The position numbers and the translations under genes are program-made. From Demequina sp. NBRC 110056 (GTDB taxonomy: Bacteria; Actinomycetota; Actinomycetes; Actinomycetales; Demequinaceae), in the NCBI RefSeq assembly GCF_002090155.1, contig NZ_BBRM01000004.1, positions 310,001 to 374,000 of the forward strand: a stretch of 64,000 bases of DNA, in the 5' to 3' direction. The notes below the pieces were generated by a model. That model had not been told where the DNA came from and searched no databases. It saw only the letters and a list, made by a program, of their open reading frames with translations. Position 1 is the first letter of the stretch. Each line of letters starts with the position of its first letter. Of the stretch, positions 27,387 to 34,657 are shown in pieces.

Positions 27387-30059
27387 TCAGCCGCGAGCCT
27401 CCACCGCCCGACGCGTCGCCTCGAACCGCTCCTTGAACGGCACGTAGTGGTCGTTCCAGGGCTTGGCCGGCCCCGCCCAGTGGATGATCCACGGCTCCGG
27501 CTCGAAGTCCTGGCTCGGCACCGTGTTCCAGCGCGTGTCGAGCTCGACGACCCTGTCGCGCGAGTAGATGTTGAACACGTCCTGATCGTTCATGGCGCAC
27601 GACTCGACGAGGAACAGGTGCGTCGCGGTGAAGTCCTCGGCGCGCATCAGGGCGAGGTTGATGACGAGGATGCCCGCGTTGAACGTCCGTGCGGTCAGCA
27701 CCGACTCGTCGTGGATCCTGCGCCGCACGTCCCACGCCTTCTCCGGCTCGAACCGCAGGGACGCGCGCGTGATGGGCTTCACCAGGTTCGCCCACGTCCG
27801 CAGGCGGGTGCGCTTGGCCGCGAACGCGTTGTCGCCCAGTTCGGCGTCCCACAGCTCGCCCACATCGGCCTGCACCAGGATGTCGATGTCGAGGTAGACG
27901 ACGCGATCGACGTCCGCGAGGATCTCCGGCAGGAACAGCCGGTCCATCGTGGACACCGAGATGTGCTTGAGCAGGTTGACGTCCGCGCCGTAGTCGATCG
28001 CGTCGAAGTCGTAGAACTCGAACGCGAGGGCCGGGAAGAGGCCGGCGAGACGGTCGCGGTACGGCTGCCCGAGCCCTCGGGTCATGACATGGCACGTCAC
28101 GTCGCGGTCGGTGTGGTCGAGGACCGACTGGAGCACGACCGGCAGCTCGTGCTCGAGGTTTTGGTCGAGCGCGAGCGCCACGTGCACCTCCGTGGCTGGG
28201 TCAGCTGGCACGCGGCCGATGCGCACTCGAGTGTCTCGCAGGCGCGCCACGGCGGCGGGCACGTCGATGGACGACGCCGGGGCGGGCTCGTAGGTCGTGC
28301 AGTAGCGCTCGGCTCGGGCCACCTCGTCCGCCGTGAGCTCGACCCAGAGGCGGCGCACCTCGTCGCGGGAGGCGCCGGACAGGATGGAGCGCAGCAGGAC
28401 CTCGAGGAGCCCTTCGATCCTGCCGCGGATGGCCGCGAGCTCGTCGTCGCTGAGGTCGAGCAAGCCCTCGAACCGCACGTCCGCACGGTTCTTGGGGCGG
28501 AAGTCGACGGGCAGGCCCATCGAGCGGGCGGGCAGGTAGCAGTGCAGCCGCGAGGTCGCGACGGCGTCGTACGGCGCGTAGCCCGCGAGCATGGTCCGGG
28601 CGTCCTCGAGGCCCTCCACGAGAGAGAAGTCGCGCACCTGCGGGCCCACCTGGGTGAACTCGTCGACCTTCCACCCCGCGTACCTGTCGGCGTCCAGCGC
28701 TGTCTCGACGAGCGCGAGGCGGTTCGCGCCGCGCCCGGCCGCCGGCGGGATGACCTGGCCGACCGTGGTCGTCACGCAGCCCGAGAAGAAGGCGCTGACG
28801 CCCACGTCTCGCAGGCGGTACACGGTGGTCCAGTCGCGGCAGCCGATGGGCTCGTGGCGGCGCAGGTGCTCGACCGTCTCCGCGGTGAGCACGTCCGGGT
28901 CCTGCACGTGGAACGAGATCATGATCGGGTTGACCTCGTCGGGGAACGGGAAGTCCAGCTGACCCTTGAAGCTGCGGTGCATGAACCAGCCGTTGCAGAT
29001 GAGCCAGGTGTCGTCGGGATACGCGCGCCCGCTCGCGAAGTCGCGGTCGAGCTCGACCGGCTGGACGCGGGCGGCGACGCCGTGGATCCGGCGGTCGACG
29101 TGCACGTCGGCCTTGAGGTCCTGCAGGTAGTGCGCGAGCTCGGTGTCGCCGACGAACTCGACGTCCTGGAAGCGGAGCACGTGCGACAGCGCCGCGAGGG
29201 TCTGCACGTAGTCCCCGCGGTTGCTCGAGGTTCGTCGCTTGTCGAGCAGGGTGTAGTCCATCACCGCGAGGTTCACGACGCCTGGGGCGTCCACGTACGA
29301 CGGCTCGTCGCGGGTGCGCAGCCGCTCGAACCACCCGAGCTGCTCGGCGTCGTCGTCCTCCAGGGAGGGCGCGAGCTCCTCCTGGGCTGCGACCTGCGCC
29401 ACGCGGGGCCACAGGTCGTCGAGCGCGCGATGCTTCGCGAGCACCTGCAGCAGATGCAGGCGCGTGAGGCGAGTGATCGGCTCGGCGTCCCAGTGCGCGC
29501 GGAAGGCCTCGAGGCCGGCCTCGCGGTCCTGCGCGATCCACACGTCGAGGTACTCGACGGCCGCGAGGCGCCGCGCCAAAGCGTCACCCGCCTCACGGAA
29601 GTAGGCGAGCGACGCCTCGACGAGCCCGTCGCCGGCAAGGAAGATCCCGAGCCCGACGGCTCCGATCTCCCGCTGGCCGTCGGACCCGTACAGGCGCTGG
29701 AGGATGGCGCGGCTCTCGACGCGCTCGAGCTCGCCGTGCGAGGCTCGCGCGAACGTGACGATCGCCGTCTCCAGGTCGAGGCCCTGTGCCAGCATCGCCG
29801 CGAGGCTTGCCTGATGGCCCAGCGTCTTGCGCGTGCGGATGACCTCGATCGACTTGCGGTCGGCACGCTCGCGCACGGCCTCGAGGCGCTGCTCGAGGCG
29901 GGTCGAGCGCGCCCGCTCGCGGCGCAGCGCCTGAGCTGGCGAGTCCCCGCTGGCGGGGGCGGGGGTCGCCCGTGCGCTCAGCTCGTGCATGCGCTCCCAC
30001 ACGGGGATCGTCACGCGGTTGACGGTCGCCTTCCTGACGACGCTCGGCACCTTGGTCAT
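27387..30059 (-). CDS. Polysaccharide pyruvyl transferase-like / GT8 glycosyltransferase fusion
   Basis: An 890-residue cytosolic protein with three parts. Residues 1-250 are helical with a short basic coiled coil (45-75) and no recognised domain. Residues about 265-530 resemble the polysaccharide pyruvyl transferase fold: TSSNRGDYVQTLA, then EPIGCRDWTTVYRLRDVGV and FFSGCVTTT. Residues about 620-890 are a family 8 glycosyltransferase with the D724-I-D726 metal motif (VVYLDIDILVQ), NAGILVINL and the C-terminal HWAGPAKPW. It probably modifies a surface polysaccharide. The start follows GAGGGAG. It converges with the potassium genes and stands alone. Confidence 0.78.
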   Translation of the reverse strand: MTKVPSVVRKATVNRVTIPVWERMHELSARATPAPASGDSPAQALRRERARSTRLEQRLEAVRERADRKSIEVIRTRKTLGHQASLAAMLAQGLDLETAIVTFARASHGELERVESRAILQRLYGSDGQREIGAVGLGIFLAGDGLVEASLAYFREAGDALARRLAAVEYLDVWIAQDREAGLEAFRAHWDAEPITRLTRLHLLQVLAKHRALDDLWPRVAQVAAQEELAPSLEDDDAEQLGWFERLRTRDEPSYVDAPGVVNLAVMDYTLLDKRRTSSNRGDYVQTLAALSHVLRFQDVEFVGDTELAHYLQDLKADVHVDRRIHGVAARVQPVELDRDFASGRAYPDDTWLICNGWFMHRSFKGQLDFPFPDEVNPIMISFHVQDPDVLTAETVEHLRRHEPIGCRDWTTVYRLRDVGVSAFFSGCVTTTVGQVIPPAAGRGANRLALVETALDADRYAGWKVDEFTQVGPQVRDFSLVEGLEDARTMLAGYAPYDAVATSRLHCYLPARSMGLPVDFRPKNRADVRFEGLLDLSDDELAAIRGRIEGLLEVLLRSILSGASRDEVRRLWVELTADEVARAERYCTTYEPAPASSIDVPAAVARLRDTRVRIGRVPADPATEVHVALALDQNLEHELPVVLQSVLDHTDRDVTCHVMTRGLGQPYRDRLAGLFPALAFEFYDFDAIDYGADVNLLKHISVSTMDRLFLPEILADVDRVVYLDIDILVQADVGELWDAELGDNAFAAKRTRLRTWANLVKPITRASLRFEPEKAWDVRRRIHDESVLTARTFNAGILVINLALMRAEDFTATHLFLVESCAMNDQDVFNIYSRDRVVELDTRWNTVPSQDFEPEPWIIHWAGPAKPWNDHYVPFKERFEATRRAVEARG

Positions 30060-30190
30060 GGGACTCCCTCACAGCTCGTGGAGCCACGGTAGGCGCGTCC
30101 ACCACCCGTGAAGGTGGAGTTCGTCCGTCCGTCACCGAAACGTCTCCGAGCCTTCACCTGGAACGCTCAGGGGCACCTCGAGGGCCGATC

Positions 30191-30213
30191 CGCGGGCTGG
30201 GCTCGCGCCCGCG
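30191..30213 (-). terminator. Possible terminator after the anti-sigma gene
   Basis: CGCGGGC and GCCCGCG form a 7-base stem with a 9-base loop, 32 bases after the anti-sigma stop. No U-tract. The rest of 30060-30244 shows no other clear feature. Confidence 0.35.
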
Positions 30214-30244
30214 CGTCAGCGCCGTACGGGTCCGCGTCGGCCGC

Positions 30245-31084
30245 TCAGAGCTCGAGGACGCCGCGGGTGACGGAGTCGCCGCTGTGGGTCGGGACGCCGT
30301 CGAGAGGCTCCACGGAGATGTCGACGATGGGGAACGCCGCGACGTCGAACCCGGCGGGAATCTCGAACTCGGTGCTGTCGCTCGTGAGGTGGCCGAGGCT
30401 CACCATGCCCTCGATCGACTCGTCGATGAGCCACACCTCGAGGTAGGCGTCGTCGAGCTCGGCGACGTCGGTGTCGATCACCAGCACCTGGGTGCCGTCT
30501 TCGCGCGTCTCGAGGATCGCCTCGCCGGCGGAAGCCTCGGTGGCGAGGTCCGTGAGGCCGGTCTGGGCGACCACCTGGAGGTCGCCGCCGCCGTCGTTCG
30601 CGAGCATGGTGGCGCCCACGCCGACGCCGCCGATCACGAGGCCTGCGGCGGCAGCGGCACCGATCGCCCACCAGGAGGTCCGGCGCTCGCGTCGCGACGC
30701 GAGGTCGTCGGCGCCGGGCGCTGACTCCGCAGCGCCCGAGCCTGCGGTGGGTGCGGGCCGCTCCTCCTCGGACCCGTCGCCGGCAGGGGGAACGGACCTC
30801 AGTGGTGCGGGTGCGGCAGGTGCGGTGGTGGGAGGTGCAGCGGCCGGAGGCGCAGATGCCGCCTCGTCCGCGTCGAGCTCCGCGACGATCGCGTTCCACA
30901 CGCTCGCGGGCGGGGTCAGCAGCGGCTGGTCCACCGGGCCCGTGCCCTCGAGTCGCGCGATCGTGTCGCGCAGTGCCTCGAGCTCGGCGCGGCAGTCGGC
31001 GCACGCCTCGGTGTGGGCGGCGCCGGCGGGGTCGCCGCCGCCGAGGGCGAGCTCCGCGAGGGACTCGTCGTCAAGATGCGACAT
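30245..31084 (-). CDS. Anti-sigma factor, RskA-like with zinc-finger (ZAS) domain
   Basis: A 279-residue single-pass membrane protein. The N-terminal zinc-binding anti-sigma motif is H24-x3-C28-x2-C31. A Pro/Ala-rich linker follows, then one membrane helix (about 138-160, WWAIGAAAAAGLVIGG) and an extracytoplasmic RskA-type C-terminal domain (about 170-279, including AYLEVWLID). It should hold the neighbouring sigma factor at the membrane until released, probably by proteolysis. Its start lies 14 bases inside the sigma gene, so the two are made together. Confidence 0.88.
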   Translation of the reverse strand: MSHLDDESLAELALGGGDPAGAAHTEACADCRAELEALRDTIARLEGTGPVDQPLLTPPASVWNAIVAELDADEAASAPPAAAPPTTAPAAPAPLRSVPPAGDGSEEERPAPTAGSGAAESAPGADDLASRRERRTSWWAIGAAAAAGLVIGGVGVGATMLANDGGGDLQVVAQTGLTDLATEASAGEAILETREDGTQVLVIDTDVAELDDAYLEVWLIDESIEGMVSLGHLTSDSTEFEIPAGFDVAAFPIVDISVEPLDGVPTHSGDSVTRGVLEL

Positions 31085-31661
31085 CGGACACCTCCCATCG
31101 GTCGCGCAGCTGGATCAGGGCTCGCCTGATGTGGCTCTTCACGGTGCCGAGCGGCATGTCGAGACGCTCGGCGATCTGCTCGTGGGTCGCGCCCTGGAAG
31201 TAGGCGAGCGCGACGATGGTCTTGCGGGGGTCGCCCAGGGCCTCCACCTCGTAGGCGAGGAGCACCGAGTCGACGTCGTCGGGTCGAGCCTCCTGGACGG
31301 GCGCGACGTCGGCGACCGCCTCGAGGCGGCGACGCTCGCGGCTCCTGGCCTCCAGCGCATCGGCGATCCGGCGCCGGGCGATGCCGACCACCCAGCCGCG
31401 CAGCTCGCCCTTGTCTGGATCGAAGCCCTCCCGCGAGCGCCACGCGCTCACGAACGTCTGCTGGGTCACGTCCTCCGCGTCCGCGGTGTCGCCGAGGGCT
31501 CGCACCGCCATGGAGTACACCAGGGGCGAGACGTCGCGGTAGAGCTCCTCGAGCGCACCGTCCGCACCGGCCACGAACTCGCGCGCGAGCGCCGCGCCTG
31601 AGCGCGCGTCCGGGGGAGGTGCCATCAGCGTGCGCTCCTCCTCGACCCTCACCGCGGTCAT
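31071..31661 (-). CDS. ECF RNA polymerase sigma factor (SigK-like)
   Basis: A 196-residue ECF sigma factor. Region 2 contains YSMAVRALGDTADAEDVTQQ and TFVSAWRS; region 4 contains FQGATHEQIAERL and LGTVKSHIRRAL. The pairing with an RskA-like anti-sigma resembles the SigK/RskA system. The ATG at 31661 is chosen because it overlaps the sortase stop codon (ATGA). An alternative ATG at 31625 (MAPPP...) would give a shorter N-terminus. Confidence 0.9.
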   Translation of the reverse strand: MTAVRVEEERTLMAPPPDARSGAALAREFVAGADGALEELYRDVSPLVYSMAVRALGDTADAEDVTQQTFVSAWRSREGFDPDKGELRGWVVGIARRRIADALEARSRERRRLEAVADVAPVQEARPDDVDSVLLAYEVEALGDPRKTIVALAYFQGATHEQIAERLDMPLGTVKSHIRRALIQLRDRWEVSDVAS

Positions 31662-32326
31662 CGCGATGGTTCCTCGACCGGCGTCGCGTAGACCACGACG
31701 TTGTCCTCGTAGTGTCGCGCATCCCAGTCGAAGCGTCCACCACATGTCACCAGCACGAGCTGCCCGGGCGTGTCGCGGTCGAACACGAGGTCCATGTCCA
31801 CCTCGCGCTTGCTGGTCTGCTCGACGCGGTCCACGACGAACCCGTGCGCCTCGCCCGACGCGTCCACCACCGTGACCGCATCTCCGGCGTCGAGGTCGCG
31901 CAGGCTCGCGAACGGCCCGACACCTCGCGCATCGTCGACGTGGGCGGCGAGCACCGCGTTGCCAGCGTCCGAGCCCGGTGCCGGACCGAACCGGTACCAG
32001 CCTGCGACGTCGGCGTCCGCCGGGATCTCCATCGAGCCGTCCTCGGCCAGGCCCACGTCCACGACGGACATGTCGAGCTCGAGGCCGTCGATGACGAGCC
32101 GCTGCGGAGGCTCGGACCTCAGCGCCGCGACCGTGTCCGGATCGGTCGAGGCGATCGGCACGTCGCCCAGGACCGTGGGCGCCCTCACGGTGCCCACCTG
32201 GTCCGCATCCGCCGGCCGCGGCGTGGGCGACGACTCACGCGGCGCGGAGCCGGGGGTCGCGTCACCTCCGACGGCTGCGCACCCGCTCACGAGGAGCAGG
32301 ACGGTGGCGGCGATCAGCGCTCGCAT
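31658..32326 (-). CDS. Class F-like sortase with lipoprotein signal
   Basis: A 222-residue sortase domain protein. The catalytic triad is visible as H129 (NAVLAAHVDD), C195 (LVLVTCGGRFD) and R204 (DWDARHY). The N-terminus has a lipobox (VSGC, Cys16) instead of the usual uncleaved membrane anchor. The family cleaves a sorting signal in secreted proteins and joins them to another molecule. Its stop overlaps the sigma factor start. The upstream DUF4397 protein has a C-terminal hydrophobic/basic tail and may be a substrate, though no LPxTG is visible. Confidence 0.82.
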   Translation of the reverse strand: MRALIAATVLLLVSGCAAVGGDATPGSAPRESSPTPRPADADQVGTVRAPTVLGDVPIASTDPDTVAALRSEPPQRLVIDGLELDMSVVDVGLAEDGSMEIPADADVAGWYRFGPAPGSDAGNAVLAAHVDDARGVGPFASLRDLDAGDAVTVVDASGEAHGFVVDRVEQTSKREVDMDLVFDRDTPGQLVLVTCGGRFDWDARHYEDNVVVYATPVEEPSR

Positions 32327-32364
32327 GTCGGACTCCTCTCGCGCTGGCTGGGACGGGGGAAGGC

Positions 32365-32396
32365 GGCGGGGCCCGGGGTGCGACCCGGGCCCCGCC
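32365..32396 (-). terminator. Strong hairpin between DUF4397 and sortase genes
   Basis: GGCGGGGCCCGGG and CCCGGGCCCCGCC form a perfect 13-base stem with the loop GTGCGA, 19 bases after the DUF4397 stop. It should end or strongly reduce transcription before the sortase-sigma-anti-sigma genes. Confidence 0.75.
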
Positions 32397-32414
32397 TGGT
32401 GGGGGGTCAGAGGG

Positions 32415-33227
32415 TCAGCGGCGTCGCACCGCGAGCACGGTGCCCGTGGCGACGACGAGGCCGAGCGCGGCGAGCACCGAGGCGATCGCGAGGGTCGAGG
32501 GGCCCTCGTCGGCCGCGAATCCTGCGGTGCCTGCCTGCACGCCCGACGGGCTCGAGGAGTGCGTGTCGACGGTCTGGACGGCGAGCGCCAGGTTGCCGGC
32601 CTCGGCCGAGCCCCAGGCGTAGACGATGGTGTTCACGCCGTCGGCGATCTCGACGTCTGTCGGCCCGAGCACCGGGTCGGTCTCGCCGGTCAGCGACACC
32701 GCCGCCTCGTAGGTGTCCGCGGGGACGTCGCCCATGACCTCGTCCGGGTTCGCGAGGTTCGAGAACAGCACCTCGCCATTTGCCCACACGTCGACCGCCG
32801 GTGCGGCCGCGGTGTGGCGGACGGTGAGGCGTCCCTCGCCTGCGGCGGTCTCGGAGATGTCGTTGGTGAAGAGGTTCGCGGTGGGGTTGCCGTCAGCGTC
32901 GAGGTGGGCGACGGCCGTGTAGCTCATGCCCTCCTCGAGCGTGAGGTCGATGGGGCCGAGCACCGGCGCGGAGTCGTCCTCGGCATCGGCGGCCGTCAGC
33001 GCCACGGAGTAGGTGCCGGGCTCGAGGTCGAGCGGGCCGGCGAGATCTCCGGGCTGGAAGTCGTCGATGGTGTTGTCGCCGTTGACGTACACGTCGACCG
33101 GGGTATCGGGGATGCCGTGCAGGACCGACAGCTCGGCCATGCCGTCCTCGACGGCGAGGGCGGGAGCCGCGAGCCCCGCGGCGATGAGGGTTCCGGCTGC
33201 GGCGCCGGCGATTGCTGACTTGCGCAT
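32415..33227 (-). CDS. DUF4397 surface protein with C-terminal membrane tail
   Basis: A 270-residue secreted protein. A signal peptide (cleavage near residue 25 after APALA) is followed by two tandem DUF4397-like repeats: AELSVLHGIPDTPVDVYVNG...VLGPIDLTLEEG and LTVRHTAAAPAVDVWANGE...VLGPTDVEIADG. A hydrophobic helix (about 245-265) and an RRR end complete it. The C-terminus looks like a sorting signal without an LPxTG pentapeptide. It precedes the sortase gene, and a hairpin separates them. The ATG follows AGGAGAAGG. Confidence 0.82.
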   Translation of the reverse strand: MRKSAIAGAAAGTLIAAGLAAPALAVEDGMAELSVLHGIPDTPVDVYVNGDNTIDDFQPGDLAGPLDLEPGTYSVALTAADAEDDSAPVLGPIDLTLEEGMSYTAVAHLDADGNPTANLFTNDISETAAGEGRLTVRHTAAAPAVDVWANGEVLFSNLANPDEVMGDVPADTYEAAVSLTGETDPVLGPTDVEIADGVNTIVYAWGSAEAGNLALAVQTVDTHSSSPSGVQAGTAGFAADEGPSTLAIASVLAALGLVVATGTVLAVRRR

Positions 33228-33279
33228 GATCCTTCTCCTGAGGTTCGGGGCTCGCTGGCTGCGATGCCCTTCACCCCTA

Positions 33280-33307
33280 CTTCCGGGCGACTCATGCGTT
33301 TGGATGC
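33280..33307 (-). promoter_or_regulatory. Possible SigK-type promoter upstream of DUF4397 gene
   Basis: On the reverse strand GCATCC and CGGAAG are separated by 16 bases, similar to the mycobacterial SigK pattern CCATCC-N16/17-CCGAAT. It lies 53 bases before the DUF4397 start and would link that gene to the nearby sigma factor. The match is partial. Confidence 0.25.
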
Positions 33308-33330
33308 ACCCGCCTCAAGAACTTCCTGGG

Positions 33331-33390
33331 GAAGGTGGGCCCATCTTCATCGTCGAGGCCGTCTTCGTGACGAAGGTGGGCCCACTTTCG
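33331..33390. repeat. Paired palindromes, locus A
   Basis: GAAGGTGGGCCCATCTTC (33331-33348) and CGAAGGTGGGCCCACTTTCG (33371-33390) are near-palindromes with centres 41 bases apart. The same pattern recurs at 34571-34634 and 45791-45851. No gene is visible elsewhere in the 295-base region 33228-33522. Confidence 0.7.
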
Positions 33391-33509
33391 TGGTGCGGAA
33401 GGCCGATGCGCTTGCTGGGTGGATCTGCGCTGTCACCAGGCATGACGCCGAGACCGAACCGTGACCGATCCGCAACCGACCAACGCTTTTCGCGCGCCAG
33501 CCGTCTCCC

Positions 33510-33515
33510 TAGCAT
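33510..33515 (+). promoter_or_regulatory. -10 hexamer of a leaderless promoter
   Basis: TAGCAT ends 7 bases before the ATG at 33523. The upstream in-frame ATG at 33514 falls inside this hexamer and is therefore an unlikely start. Confidence 0.45.
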
Positions 33516-33522
33516 GAGCGAC

Positions 33523-34491
33523 ATGACGACACGCACCGCCGCGACCGACTCCGCTCGTCGCTGGGCCCGCACCGCAGCGGTGGCCGCCGCCGCAGCCGTG
33601 ATCCTCGCTGGGTGTTCCGCGAGCGACTACGAGGCCGTGGACTACTCGGGCGCCGATGCGGCCCTCGCCAGCGAGGACTCCGGCGGCGGTGAGGCGCTGG
33701 CGGAGGCGTACGCGGCCGAGGACGGCGACGCCGCGCCAGCCGAGGCGGACCGGTCGGTGATCGTCACTGGCTCGATGTACATGACCGTGGAGGACCCCAT
33801 CGCCGCGGCGGAGGAGGCGACGAGCATCGTGCGGAGCGCGGGCGGGCGCATCGACGCCCGCAGCGAGACGGCGCCGGAGGAAGGAGACGGCGGCGCGGCA
33901 TGGATGACTCTGCGGATCCCGTCCGACGACCTCGAGGATGTCGTCGACGACCTGCGCGGGCTGGGCACGGTGGACGAGTTCACCACCGAGTCCTACGACG
34001 TCACGACCCAGGTCACGGACCTCGAGTCGCAGATCTCGACGCTGCGCGCGTCGACGGAGCGCATCCAGATGCTGCTCGTCGAGGCCGAGGACATCGGCGA
34101 CATCATCGCCCTCGAGAACGAGCTCGACGGCCGCCAGGCGGAGCTCGAGAGCCTCGAGGCGCGCCAGCGCGGGCTCGACGACCAGGTGTCGATGTCGACC
34201 CTGGACCTGTCGCTCACCACCGAGCCCGTCGTGATCGTCGACGACGACCCGAAGAGCTTCTGGGACGGCCTGGTCGCCGGCTGGGAGGGACTCACGGCCT
34301 TCGTCGCCGGCACGCTGGTCGTCGTCGGGGTGCTGCTGCCCTGGCTCGCGCTGATGACCGTGATCGCGCTGGTGGTGCTCGTCGTGGTGCGCGCCCTGCG
34401 TGCGCGCAAGGCGCGGCGCGCGGCGCCCGCTGCCCAGCCCGTCGGCGCGACGGCGTCGGGCACCGGGACCACGCCCACCGACCAGTCCTGA
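33523..34491 (+). CDS. DUF4349 lipoprotein
   Basis: A 322-residue membrane protein. The N-terminal lipobox is LAGC (Cys31). An acidic linker follows, then the DUF4349 domain (about 80-245) with a long coiled coil (VTDLESQISTLRASTERIQ, later ENELDGRQAELESLEARQRG). A C-terminal membrane region (about 252-300) ends in a basic tail. It is thus held at both ends. DUF4349 proteins are of unknown function, found at the cell envelope. The start at 33523 rests on the promoter hexamer. Confidence 0.8.
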   Translation: MTTRTAATDSARRWARTAAVAAAAAVILAGCSASDYEAVDYSGADAALASEDSGGGEALAEAYAAEDGDAAPAEADRSVIVTGSMYMTVEDPIAAAEEATSIVRSAGGRIDARSETAPEEGDGGAAWMTLRIPSDDLEDVVDDLRGLGTVDEFTTESYDVTTQVTDLESQISTLRASTERIQMLLVEAEDIGDIIALENELDGRQAELESLEARQRGLDDQVSMSTLDLSLTTEPVVIVDDDPKSFWDGLVAGWEGLTAFVAGTLVVVGVLLPWLALMTVIALVVLVVVRALRARKARRAAPAAQPVGATASGTGTTPTDQS

Positions 34492-34570
34492 CGCCCCGCG
34501 ACGGACACGTCCGTCACGGGGCCAGCGCGCGCATCGGCCCCACCGACCACGTCGAGACCCCACCCAAGAA

Positions 34571-34634
34571 CCGCGAAATGGATCCATCTCGCTGGCCTCT
34601 GGCCCTACAGCAACGAGATGGATCCATTTCGCGG
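34571..34634. repeat. Paired palindromes, locus B (perfect 21-base inverted repeat)
   Basis: Arms 34571-34591 and 34614-34634 are exact reverse complements with a 22-base spacer. Each arm is itself a near-palindrome around GGATCC (AATGGATCCAT), with centres 40 bases apart. It lies between the convergent DUF4349 and cellobiose phosphorylase genes, 24 bases before the latter's stop, so it could also end transcription. Confidence 0.75.
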
Positions 34635-34657
34635 AGTACGAATGCAGGGCACGGGTG

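Noticed and set aside
27447-30092. An 881-codon forward-strand open frame opposite the GT8 fusion
   Set aside because: It is the complement of a real gene with DxD and pyruvyl-transferase motifs; long antisense frames are expected at this GC content.
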